A DNA stretch of 64,000 nt from Kibdelosporangium banguiense. Its GTDB lineage: Bacteria; Actinomycetota; Actinomycetes; Mycobacteriales; Pseudonocardiaceae. This document shows positions 44,090 to 52,481 of the stretch, piece after piece. A model generated the notes under the pieces. That model made no database searches. It had not been told where the DNA came from and saw only the letters and a list, made by a program, of their open reading frames with translations. The first letter of the stretch is position 1. Each line of letters opens with the position of its first letter. A program made the translations under genes and the position numbers. The stretch is from contig NZ_JAGINW010000001.1 of assembly GCF_017876405.1 (NCBI RefSeq), forward strand, positions 5,469,203 through 5,533,202. The letters are read 5' to 3'.

Positions 44090-44893
44090 ATGCACGACAT
44101 CGATCAGGTCCAGCTCGAGGAGTCAGGACCCCCGTTCGCATTGCGCGAGCAGGAATACGAAGAGTTCGAGGACGAAGAGGAGGTCCTCGAGTTCGAGGAC
44201 GAGAGCGCGGCCTACGAGTCGGTTCTCGACGAGAACACCGAGACGGAACTGGCCGCGGAGTTCCTGGAGGTGTCCAGCGAGCAGGAGCTGGAGCACTTCC
44301 TCGGCAACCTGCTCAAGACCGTCACCGGCGCGGCCAAGGACTTCGCCCGCAGCCGGGAGGGGCGCCAGATCGGCGGCATCCTCAAGAAGGCGGCCGGGCG
44401 GGTCCTGCCGGTCGTCGGCCGGGCTGCGGGCCAGGCCGCGGGGGCCGGGCTGTCCCGGCTGACCGGCGGCAACCGGGCCCGCTACCGCAAGGCGGGCGGG
44501 CAGCTGGGGGCGGCCGCCGGGCGTGCGGCCAAACGCTATTTCGGACTCGAGCTGGAGGGCATCAGCGCGGAGGACCAGGAGTTCGAGATGGCCCGCCAGT
44601 TCGTCCGGTTCGGCGCCAAGGCGATCGGCAACACCCTCGACCGGATGGGCACCGCACCGGCACCCCAGGTCGCCAGGCAGGCGGCCGTGTCAGCGGCCGA
44701 ACAGTTCGCCCCCGGCCTGCTCACTGACGACATCCTGCAGTCCGCACGGACCACGCGATCCGCACCGGCGGCCGCCGGCCGCACCGGCGGTGCTCACGCC
44801 CGCGGCAACGGCTGTGTGTGCGGCGGCAAGACCGGTGCCCGCAGCGGCCGCTGGGAGACCCGCGGCGACACGATCGTCCTTTTCCGGAGCTAA
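44090..44893 (+). CDS. Acidic N-terminus/cationic Gly-rich protein, paralogue 1
   Basis: ATG 44090, with GGAGG at 44079-44083, gives 267 residues. Residues 20-62 are very acidic (EYEEFEDEEE). A cationic, Gly/Ala-rich helical region runs 70-150 (GNLLKTVTGAAKDFARS; GILKKAAGRVLPVVGRAAG). A motif CVC lies at 242-244, and the C-terminus is GRWETRGDTIVLFRS. No signal peptide is visible. It is first in the sigma-54 operon and paralogous to the next gene. Similar acidic proteins are annotated as hypothetical in other bacteria, as far as I recall. A propeptide plus pore-forming or antimicrobial core is one hypothesis. Confidence 0.8.
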   Translation: MHDIDQVQLEESGPPFALREQEYEEFEDEEEVLEFEDESAAYESVLDENTETELAAEFLEVSSEQELEHFLGNLLKTVTGAAKDFARSREGRQIGGILKKAAGRVLPVVGRAAGQAAGAGLSRLTGGNRARYRKAGGQLGAAAGRAAKRYFGLELEGISAEDQEFEMARQFVRFGAKAIGNTLDRMGTAPAPQVARQAAVSAAEQFAPGLLTDDILQSARTTRSAPAAAGRTGGAHARGNGCVCGGKTGARSGRWETRGDTIVLFRS

Positions 44894-44914
44894 CCCCATC
44901 TGAAAGGAAATCCT

Positions 44915-45727
44915 GTGACCACAACGATGACCGAGTTCGAGGACTACCTGGAGTTCGAGGACGAGTCCTACGAGCAGAACGGCGAGCTGGAGTTCGAGGA
45001 CGAGTCGGAGTACGAGGACTACGTCAGCGGGATGCTGAACTCCGCGCTCGGCGGCGGCGAGGTGGCCGGGCCACTGTCGGAGCAGGAGGAGCTGGAGTTC
45101 GCCAACCAGCTGCTCGAGGTCACCAACGAGCAGGAGCTGGAGCAGTTCATCGGCAACGTGTTCCGCAAGGCGGTCAGGGGCGTGCGCAGCTTCGCGCGGT
45201 CCTCCGCGGGCCGGGCGCTGGGTGGGGCGTTGAAGAGCGTGGCCCGCAAGGCACTGCCGGTGGTCGGCGGGGCCATCGGGTCCTGGGTGGCGCCGGGCAT
45301 CGGGACCGCCATTGGTACCAGGCTCGGTTCCATGGCGAGCAGGTTGTTCGAGTTCGAGAACGAGAGTGCCGTCCAGGAGCTGGAGCTCGAGATGGCCCGC
45401 CGGGTGGTCCGGATCGGTGCGGCGGCGGCTCGTAACGTTGCCGCGGCCGGCCGGAGCGCGGATCCCCGTCAGGCCGCCCATCGTGCACTGATCGCCGCGA
45501 CCCGCAGGCACGCACCGGCTGCGCTCCCACGCAGGCGCGGCCGCCGTCGGCCGTACCCGGGACGCCACCGCATGCGTCCGCGCTTCGGCTACGGCGTCGC
45601 CGCTTACCCGTATCACGTGGACGTGCCGACCAACGGCGCTGAGCCTGATGACGGTCACGACGACCAAGAGATGAGCACCGGCAAATGGGTCCGGCGCGGT
45701 CGTAGCATCGTCATCCACGGCGTCTGA
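44915..45727 (+). CDS. Acidic N-terminus/cationic Gly-rich protein, paralogue 2
   Basis: GTG 44915 (AAAGGAAA upstream) gives 270 residues. The design is shared with its neighbour: acidic N-terminus (LEFEDESYEQNGELEFEDE), a stretch NEQELEQFIGN matching SEQELEHFLGN, then a cationic Gly-rich region (FARSSAGRALGGALKSVARK, LPVVGGAIGSWVAPGIGTAIG). The end GKWVRRGRSIVIHGV has the same W-x-x-R-G-x-x-I-V pattern. An Arg/Tyr-rich tail at 205-235 is unique to this copy. The product is likely made in equal amounts with paralogue 1. Confidence 0.8.
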   Translation: MTTTMTEFEDYLEFEDESYEQNGELEFEDESEYEDYVSGMLNSALGGGEVAGPLSEQEELEFANQLLEVTNEQELEQFIGNVFRKAVRGVRSFARSSAGRALGGALKSVARKALPVVGGAIGSWVAPGIGTAIGTRLGSMASRLFEFENESAVQELELEMARRVVRIGAAAARNVAAAGRSADPRQAAHRALIAATRRHAPAALPRRRGRRRPYPGRHRMRPRFGYGVAAYPYHVDVPTNGAEPDDGHDDQEMSTGKWVRRGRSIVIHGV

Positions 45728-45731
45728 GCCG

Positions 45732-47024
45732 ATGACGAGCCAGCCCATGGCCGATGTCCCGGCGGGTGACTTCCTGGCCGACGAGATGCGCGCCATGCTC
45801 ACCCGCGTCGACCGGCTCAAGCCGTTCGTCCTGCAGGAGACCATGCTGCCCGCCGCGGTGCTGCTGCCCCGCACACTGGTCGCGATCGAGGCTCTGCTGC
45901 TGGGCGAACGGGCGAAGCTGCATGGGCTGGGCCAGTCCTATCTGCGTTGGCTCGCCGGACCGGGGCGGTCGGCGCCTGCCGCCGAACAGCAACGCAGATT
46001 CGCCACGATCAGGTTGCGGTTCAACGAGCATCTGGCTCAGCTCGACCTGTTCGCCGACGCGATCACCCAGCGGTCGGAGCACGAGACCGGTCTGTGGCTG
46101 TCCGGATTGGACGTCGCGGCCAGTGACGCGCTCCGGCTCGACAACGGCGCGGGCGTCGAGGAGGTGCCGATCATCTGCTACCTGGACCGTGGCCCGGGCG
46201 CGGCCATCCGCCGGGCCAGGACCCGGTTGCCGGGCGGGGTGGCCAATCCGGTCGCGGTCGTCCGGATCCCCAGGGAACGGATGGTCGGTCACGGCATCGC
46301 CTCCTCGCTCGTGCACGAGGTCGGCCACCAGGGCGCCGCACTGCTGGACCTGGTGGCCTGTCTGCGGGCCGAACTCCGCGGCCGGTCACAGTCCACAGGG
46401 GACGCGTGGCACTGCTGGGCGGCGTGGATCTCCGAGATCGTCGCGGACTTCTGGTCGGTGGCCAGGCTGGGCATCGGCTCGACGCTCGGCCTGATCGGCG
46501 TGGTCAGCCTGCCCAGGCCGTTCGTCTTCCGCTTCACCCTGGATGATCCGCATCCGTTCCCGTGGATCAGGGTGCTGGTGTCGGCGGGGATCGGCGACCG
46601 GCTGTACCCGGATCCACAATGGACGCGGCTGGCCCGGTTGTGGCGGGAGCTGTATCCCCCGGCCGGGGCCGCGCCCGGGGTGGCCGAGGTGATCGACCGG
46701 CTGGAACCGACCATCCCGGAGCTGGCCGATCTCATCGCCACCCACACGCCGGAAAAGCTGAACGGCATGACTCTGCAGGACGCACTGGCTCACCGCAGCA
46801 GGAGCCCGGACGCATTGCGGAGGCTGTACAGCACGAGTGCCCGGCAGCCCGCGCGGCTGCGGCCGATGCTCCGATTCGCCATGCTCGGCCAGGCCAGATG
46901 GGATCGACGGCTGGCCGCCGGGCAGGAGAGCCGGGTGGTCGGCCGGATGCTCACCGGCTGGGCCGCGCGCTCAACCCTGCGGATGGCCATGTCCACCTCA
47001 AGCGCTATCACTGAAAGGCACTGA
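45732..47024 (+). CDS. HExxH metallopeptidase-like protein
   Basis: This 430-residue protein starts four bases after paralogue 2. It contains HEVGH at 195-199 and a downstream acidic segment SEIVADF with E235 as a possible third zinc ligand 36 residues later, as in gluzincins. No signal peptide or membrane helix is visible. The rest matches no family I recognise. A role in cutting the two acidic proteins fits the context but is inference. Confidence 0.75.
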   Translation: MTSQPMADVPAGDFLADEMRAMLTRVDRLKPFVLQETMLPAAVLLPRTLVAIEALLLGERAKLHGLGQSYLRWLAGPGRSAPAAEQQRRFATIRLRFNEHLAQLDLFADAITQRSEHETGLWLSGLDVAASDALRLDNGAGVEEVPIICYLDRGPGAAIRRARTRLPGGVANPVAVVRIPRERMVGHGIASSLVHEVGHQGAALLDLVACLRAELRGRSQSTGDAWHCWAAWISEIVADFWSVARLGIGSTLGLIGVVSLPRPFVFRFTLDDPHPFPWIRVLVSAGIGDRLYPDPQWTRLARLWRELYPPAGAAPGVAEVIDRLEPTIPELADLIATHTPEKLNGMTLQDALAHRSRSPDALRRLYSTSARQPARLRPMLRFAMLGQARWDRRLAAGQESRVVGRMLTGWAARSTLRMAMSTSSAITERH

Positions 47025-47025
47025 A

Positions 47026-48801
47026 ATGCCTCCTGCACAACGAAAGCCCGCAACACCGAAGTCCGACGGCGCGAGGAGCGAGAGCACCGAGGCCGAGGTG
47101 GAGAAGGCGTTGGTCACCACGGACGACTCCGTTTCCGTACAGGACTTCCCGAACCAGCCGGCCGGGCCGGACGGGTCGCTCATCGGGCCGGGGCTCAACG
47201 AGGACATCGACGACCCGAATACGGATCCGCCGCTGCCTCCCCAGACGCCGCCACCCGGCCCGATCCCCGAGGTCCGGCTGGCCCGGCCGGCCGCCGGGCC
47301 GACCCCGGACCAGAATCTGTGGACACTGATCCGCAACCGGACGAACGCGATCTCCTTCAACAACTACAACCGGTACATCAACGAGGTGCTGCGCCCGAAC
47401 GCCGAGGCCACGGACTCACTGTCGAGGACGATCCGGCGGCAGGTGAAGGACCTCGCGTTCCTTGGGCTGGACGGCTTCGAGGTGCTGCGTGCCGCGACTC
47501 AGTTCTTCCTGATGCACGAGGTGGGCCTGATCGTCGAGGACTACTACACCGAGCCTCTCACAGCCGAGTACCTGCAGAAACGCTACGACTACGTGACTGG
47601 GACCGCTGGGTACGAGAGCGAAAGGCGGCGGCGCAACGGCGTCCCGCTGTCGGCTTCCTGGCTCGCTGACATGCGCAACGACTACCTCCAGCGGCTCGGC
47701 GCCACAGCTGAGCCGAAGGTGCTGCCGTACCTGAAGCTGATCATGGATCGGCTCAGCGACCTGCCGCTCAAGGAGCCCGGCGAGGTCGGTGCGGCGACCA
47801 ACCCGGTCCAGGACGAGAACTTCAGTTACGGCGTGCTGCCGTCCAGGCTGGTCGGCCCGCTCGGCCTTGAGCTGATCTGGTCGTACTGGATGGAGGAGGG
47901 CATGCTTGTGCAGGCGCACAACGCGGTGACCAACCGGTTCCAGAACCAGCGCACGGTCCGGACCGGGCACGATCCACTGGCCCGGATGGAGATCGACCCG
48001 CTGCGCCGGCTGAACAACGTGCTGTGGGGCTGGATCCAGAACCGGCCGTTCCTGTTGTCGGTGCGCCGCAGGGCTTTCGAGTACGACCACCATTACGGTG
48101 TCACACTTCTGGGCACAGCGGTCGGCGACGTCGACGGCGTCGACAGCCGGTCGCAGTTCATCTCGGCGTTCCACAACCTGCTGCACCAGTGCACGATCTT
48201 CTACCAGCAGGACGACGACCTCACCATGCAGGCCGACGGGTTCCCGCTGCTGAACGCCTTGCGGGAGACGCAACTGGTGGTCACCGCGGGCGCGCACAAC
48301 CAGTACGGCGACCTGCCGTGGACCGCCAGGGTCGAGATGCTCATGCAGATGTGGATGTTCGCCCGCCCGGAGATGCGGGAGTTCCTCGGCGGCCGCGTCA
48401 TGGTGCCGTACAAGGAGCCGTGGATGGATCGGGTGGACGCGGTCAAGTCCATGATGGGATGGACGGACGTGAACGTGACCCACTTCCGTGACCTGGGCAC
48501 GTTCGGCGAGCAGATCGTGCTGTCGATCCGGTACGGCAGCTGGGCCACCGAGATCGAACCGGAGTCCGCGGTGAACTGGGCCCGGTACTGGCGCCCGGAG
48601 ATCCAGGGATACGTGCACGCCTACCGCGCAGCGACCGGAGCCGACCTGCGTTCTACTGTGGACACGTCGATGCCAGGCCGGTTGCTGGAACAGCGGCTCG
48701 CCGAACGGAACTCCGCCGTGCAACAACGCACAGCGCCCACTGTCGGACGCAGCACACGCGTTCCGGAGGTGGCGCCCCGTACCGTTCACGAACACACGTG
48801 A
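47026..48801 (+). CDS. Conserved-looking protein of unknown function (591 residues)
   Basis: ATG 47026, one base after the previous stop, gives 591 residues. The first 100 are Pro-rich and acidic (PPLPPQTPPPGP) and probably disordered. The remaining 490 form an alpha-rich domain with aromatic segments (YWMEEGMLVQAHNAVTNRF; MHEVGLIVEDYY; FEYDHHYGVTLLG; FHNLLHQCTIFYQQDDD). I see no metal or nucleotide motif beyond clustered His residues (EYDHHYG) that could bind metal or heme. The start of the next gene overlaps the stop. Confidence 0.75.
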   Translation: MPPAQRKPATPKSDGARSESTEAEVEKALVTTDDSVSVQDFPNQPAGPDGSLIGPGLNEDIDDPNTDPPLPPQTPPPGPIPEVRLARPAAGPTPDQNLWTLIRNRTNAISFNNYNRYINEVLRPNAEATDSLSRTIRRQVKDLAFLGLDGFEVLRAATQFFLMHEVGLIVEDYYTEPLTAEYLQKRYDYVTGTAGYESERRRRNGVPLSASWLADMRNDYLQRLGATAEPKVLPYLKLIMDRLSDLPLKEPGEVGAATNPVQDENFSYGVLPSRLVGPLGLELIWSYWMEEGMLVQAHNAVTNRFQNQRTVRTGHDPLARMEIDPLRRLNNVLWGWIQNRPFLLSVRRRAFEYDHHYGVTLLGTAVGDVDGVDSRSQFISAFHNLLHQCTIFYQQDDDLTMQADGFPLLNALRETQLVVTAGAHNQYGDLPWTARVEMLMQMWMFARPEMREFLGGRVMVPYKEPWMDRVDAVKSMMGWTDVNVTHFRDLGTFGEQIVLSIRYGSWATEIEPESAVNWARYWRPEIQGYVHAYRAATGADLRSTVDTSMPGRLLEQRLAERNSAVQQRTAPTVGRSTRVPEVAPRTVHEHT

Positions 48802-49838
48802 ACAGCGTCGGTGTCGATTTCACGGTCGATTTCAGGTCGAGCAACTACCTGGATTACCGGCACGGCCACGACCAGCTACGGCCGTGGGGACGGCTGACCA
48901 CCGGCCTGCCCCCGGCCCTGGGGGAGTTCAGACGGTCCAGGCGCCTGGCAGCGGAGCTGGCCAGGCGCACGGGCCGGCCGGCAGGTGTGCTGGAAACCTC
49001 GACGCTGCACGCGTTCGTGGACGGCTGGGCGGCACTGACCGCCCGGCCGACCGCCGCGCTCATCGACGAGGCCTCCTACCCCATCGGCCGGATCGGGTTG
49101 CGTGCCAGCGGTCTCGTCGCGACAGCCGTCCGCCACTTCGATCCGATCCATGTGTCCGAGGTGGTACGCAGATTGCCGTCGGGACGGCGACCGGTGTTGC
49201 TTGTGGACGGTATGTGCCCGGGTTGTGGCCGGCTCGCCCCGCTCGACGAACTCGCGACTGTGCTGGCTCAACGCCGTGGCGTGATTCTGGTGGATGAAAC
49301 ACAGGCCTTGGGAGTCGGCGCCACGGCATCGCTGGGGATGCCGTCGTCGGCGCCGATCATCGCGGTGGCGTCAACCGCGAAGGGGTACGGCGTACCACTT
49401 GCCGTGTTGGCAGGTCCGTCTTCGTTGGTGTCCCACGTTCGGCGCTCGGCACCGAGCCGGTTGCACAGCAGTGGCCCGTCGGCGGCCGCGGAGGCGGCGC
49501 TGGCCCGTGCGTTGGCCGCTGACCAGGCCGAAGGCGAGCAGCGCAGACAGGTCTTGGCCGACCTGATCGCGCTGTTCCGCTCGGGGTTGCGTCAATGCCG
49601 CCTGCCGATGGCCGACGGTGGCCGGTGGCCCATGCAGACCGTTCCGGTACCGGCGGCTTCCTGCTCTTTCGTCCATGCTTCCCTGCTGCGAAACGGAGTT
49701 CGTACCGTGGCTGTCAACCGTCGGTGCCGCGCCGGGCTTGGCATCGCGTTCCTGCTCAATGCCGGGCACACATCCGCCGACATCTCTCGCGCTGTTGACG
49801 CGCTCGCGCAAGCGTTTTCTGAGCTGTGGGCGGCGTGA
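48798..49838 (+). CDS. KBL-like PLP-dependent acyltransferase/aminotransferase fold enzyme
   Basis: GTG 48798 gives 346 residues, shorter than the 390-400 of 8-amino-7-oxononanoate synthase or 2-amino-3-ketobutyrate ligase. Aligned elements are VDGMCPGCGRLAPLDEL, ILVDETQALGVGA (PLP-binding Asp; the usual DExH is DETQ) and VASTAKGYGVPLAVLAG with the Schiff-base Lys. Enzymes of this group condense amino acids with acyl-CoA and release CO2. The substrate here is unknown. The start overlaps the previous stop and the stop overlaps the M20 start. Confidence 0.82.
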   Translation: MNSVGVDFTVDFRSSNYLDYRHGHDQLRPWGRLTTGLPPALGEFRRSRRLAAELARRTGRPAGVLETSTLHAFVDGWAALTARPTAALIDEASYPIGRIGLRASGLVATAVRHFDPIHVSEVVRRLPSGRRPVLLVDGMCPGCGRLAPLDELATVLAQRRGVILVDETQALGVGATASLGMPSSAPIIAVASTAKGYGVPLAVLAGPSSLVSHVRRSAPSRLHSSGPSAAAEAALARALAADQAEGEQRRQVLADLIALFRSGLRQCRLPMADGGRWPMQTVPVPAASCSFVHASLLRNGVRTVAVNRRCRAGLGIAFLLNAGHTSADISRAVDALAQAFSELWAA

Positions 49839-51148
49839 TGACCGGTCTCGCCGACGACTTGGCAGCGCTGCAACGACTGCCGACGGTAAGTGCGGACGAC
49901 AGCTGCTCACCTGCTCTGCGCCAGGCCGAGATATGGCTGAGTGACCGGCTCGCCTCCCTTGGCGCGCAACGAATCCTGATGCCTGGTCCAGTCGTGGCTG
50001 CAGAACGCAAAGGAGACCCGGCAGCCCCTACCGTGCTGATTTATGGTCACTACGACGTTGTCCCCGCTGGGCCACGGGACCGCTGGGCCAGGCCGCCGTA
50101 CGCGGCGGTCCGGACCGGCCGGACACTCTGGGGACGCGGCGCCAGCGACGACAAAGGACCAGTTGTGGCCGGGTTGTACGCGGTGGAGAAGCTGACCGCT
50201 CCGGGTCGGCGGGTCACCCTGAAGTTCCTCTACGACGGCGAAGAGGAAATCGGCAGCCCAACACTGTCCCGCCTGTCAAGACGCCTGCACGGCTGGCTTT
50301 CCGATGTGGACGCTGTGCTGATCTGCGACACCGAGGCCACAGAGACAGGAAGGCCGACACTGACCTGTTCGCTGCGCGGAGGCCTCACTCTCGACCTGAC
50401 GGCCACTGGGAGCGGCCGCACACTGCACGCGGGCCGTTATGGCGGAGCCGTGCCCAATCCAGCACAAGCACTGGCGATGGTGATCGCGTCGCTCCACAAA
50501 CACGACGGCACAGTTGCCGTTCCAGGATTCTACGAAGGCGTTCGGCTGCCGGCGTCGATCGTGACAGCCGATCACGAGGCCAGGCTCGCCCCCGTGGCCA
50601 CGTCAGGCTGGGGCGAACCCTGCCGCACCGCGACCGAACGCGTCACGACCCGTCCGGCAATCGTGGTCACCAGCTTGCGTACAAGCCCAGCCCCCTGGCA
50701 CGCCATCCCGGCGAAGGCAACCGCCAGAATCAACATCAGACTGGTCCCCGGCCAGCAACCGGAACGGATAACGGGCCTGCTCATCACCCATCTGACAGCC
50801 AACCGCCCGCCAGGCATCCAGCTACGCCTCGACCCTCTCATCCAAACCGGGCCATGGCAGCTCACCGACGTGCGGCACCCAGCCATCCAGGCAGCACGCG
50901 CGGCCGTAAAAGCGACCTGGGGAAGCGAACCCGCCCTTGTCCGAAGTGGAGGGTCCATCGCGGCCGTGCCGTTACTGGCCAGGCTGACGCCCCAGGCCGC
51001 CCTGCTTTTGCTGGGCTTCACCCTCCCCAGCGACCACGCGCACAGCGTGAACGAGCACGTCGACCTCACCCGGCTGGCACGCGCCGCGAACACCCTGGCC
51101 GGCCTTGTCGACAGCCTGGGTGCTACGAGGCCGTTTGTGTCCACGTGA
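49838..51148 (+). CDS. M20-family metallopeptidase
   Basis: ATG 49838 gives 436 residues. Metal and catalytic residues are visible: H71 and D73 in GHYDVVP, D104 in GASDDKG, E136-E137 in EEEIGS and the late His in HAHSVNEHV. M20 enzymes are carboxypeptidases or dipeptidases and usually act on short peptides. It is the last gene of the sigma-54 operon and could trim peptides released from the acidic proteins. Its last 26 bases overlap the convergent P450 gene. Confidence 0.92.
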   Translation: MTGLADDLAALQRLPTVSADDSCSPALRQAEIWLSDRLASLGAQRILMPGPVVAAERKGDPAAPTVLIYGHYDVVPAGPRDRWARPPYAAVRTGRTLWGRGASDDKGPVVAGLYAVEKLTAPGRRVTLKFLYDGEEEIGSPTLSRLSRRLHGWLSDVDAVLICDTEATETGRPTLTCSLRGGLTLDLTATGSGRTLHAGRYGGAVPNPAQALAMVIASLHKHDGTVAVPGFYEGVRLPASIVTADHEARLAPVATSGWGEPCRTATERVTTRPAIVVTSLRTSPAPWHAIPAKATARINIRLVPGQQPERITGLLITHLTANRPPGIQLRLDPLIQTGPWQLTDVRHPAIQAARAAVKATWGSEPALVRSGGSIAAVPLLARLTPQAALLLLGFTLPSDHAHSVNEHVDLTRLARAANTLAGLVDSLGATRPFVST

Positions 51149-52349
51149 CCGGCAGTTCGTGGACGCCGTAGATGTTCATGTCAGTCCTGAGTTTCACCTC
51201 GGCGGCGGGGACAGCGAGCTTGAGGGTCGGGAAACGGCGCAGCAATCCGTCGAAACCGGCGCGCATCTCGATGCGGGCCAGTTGCTGGCCGAGGCATTGG
51301 TGGATGCCGTGGCCGAAGGAGACGTGACCGCGAGCCTGGCGGCGCACGTCCAGGGTGCTGGGGTTCTCGAACCGCTGGGGGTCGTGGTTGGCGGCCAGCA
51401 GCGCGACCACCACGGTCGATCCCTTGGGGATCGTTTCGCCGCCGAGTTCGAGATCCTCGGTGGCGTAGCGGTAGAAGACGTCGGCAACCGACAGGTAGCG
51501 CAGGAGTTCCTCGACGGCACCGGGCATCAGGTCCTTCTCGGCGCGCAGTGCGGCCAGCTGCTCGGGGTGCTCCAGCAGCGCGAAGGTACCCAGCGCCAGC
51601 ATGTTGGCGGTGGTCTCGTGGCCGGCGAGCAGCAGCAGGAAGGCGACGCCGGTCAGCTCCTCGATGGTGAGGTCCTCCTGGGCGGCCAGGTCGGACAGGA
51701 TGTCCTCGCCGGGCTGGGCGCGTTTGGCCATGACCAGTTCGGCGAGGTACGTGGTCAGGGCGCCGACCACGGTGATCTTCTCCTCCAGCGGCAGGTCCCT
51801 GGTCATGAATCGGGTGGAGTTGGTCTGGAAGGTCTCCCGGTCCTCGTACGGGACGCCGAGCAGTTCGCAGATCACCAGCGAGGGCACCGGCAGTGCGAAC
51901 TCCTTGACCAGGTCGACCGGTGGGGTCAGGCGTGCCAGCTCGTCCAGCTGCCGCTCGACGATGTCCATGATGTGCTCTTCGAGCATTTTCATGCGTTTGA
52001 CGGTGAACGCGCCGATGAGCCGTTTCCGCAGGCGGGTGTGGTCCGGCGGATCCATCGAGACGAACACGCCGGGCATCTGCGGGGACGGCTCGACGGGGGT
52101 GGGCATGCCTGGGGTCTCGTAGGGCACGTGGACGACGCCGATGTCCAGGCGGGAGCTGAACCGGGTGTCGGCCAGGACCTGGCGGACGGCGTCGTGGCCG
52201 GTGACGAGCCAGCCCTCGTGACCGTCCGGGAACACCAGGGGGCTGACCGGGCGGGCCTCGCGCAGCCGGGTGAGCTGGCTGGACGGGTCGAAAGGGCTCA
52301 CATCGCGTTGCATGGGAAGGCCGTGTGGGACGGGAACCGTCTGAGTCAC
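51123..52349 (-). CDS. Cytochrome P450
   Basis: GTG 52349, with AGGAAA upstream on this strand, gives 408 residues. The I-helix has LLAGHETT, the K-helix EELLRY, and the heme motif FGHGIHQCLGQQ contains the Cys ligand. It resembles CYP105-type actinobacterial P450s of secondary metabolism. It is divergent from the SARP gene, with the CCTGACA repeats between them, and overlaps the M20 peptidase gene tail to tail. Confidence 0.95.
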   Translation of the reverse strand: MTQTVPVPHGLPMQRDVSPFDPSSQLTRLREARPVSPLVFPDGHEGWLVTGHDAVRQVLADTRFSSRLDIGVVHVPYETPGMPTPVEPSPQMPGVFVSMDPPDHTRLRKRLIGAFTVKRMKMLEEHIMDIVERQLDELARLTPPVDLVKEFALPVPSLVICELLGVPYEDRETFQTNSTRFMTRDLPLEEKITVVGALTTYLAELVMAKRAQPGEDILSDLAAQEDLTIEELTGVAFLLLLAGHETTANMLALGTFALLEHPEQLAALRAEKDLMPGAVEELLRYLSVADVFYRYATEDLELGGETIPKGSTVVVALLAANHDPQRFENPSTLDVRRQARGHVSFGHGIHQCLGQQLARIEMRAGFDGLLRRFPTLKLAVPAAEVKLRTDMNIYGVHELPVTWTQTAS

Positions 52350-52396
52350 CGGATTTCCTTTCGGTGGTGGTTGTGACGACCACGTTCGCCGACCGT

Positions 52397-52425
52397 CCTG
52401 ACATGGGCCTGACACGGCTCAGACA
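52397..52425. promoter_or_regulatory. SARP-type operator: three heptamers at 11-bp spacing
   Basis: CCTGACA at 52397-52403, CCTGACA at 52408-52414 and TCAGACA at 52419-52425 are spaced exactly 11 bases apart. Direct heptamers at 11-bp period are the known binding pattern of SARP regulators. The site lies between the P450 and the SARP gene. The same heptamer recurs upstream of the drrAB-like genes. Confidence 0.7.
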
Positions 52426-52481
52426 CCCAGGTTTCGGGCCGCTTTGCGGGCTTACCGGTCGTTCACGGCAGAATCAGTCGC

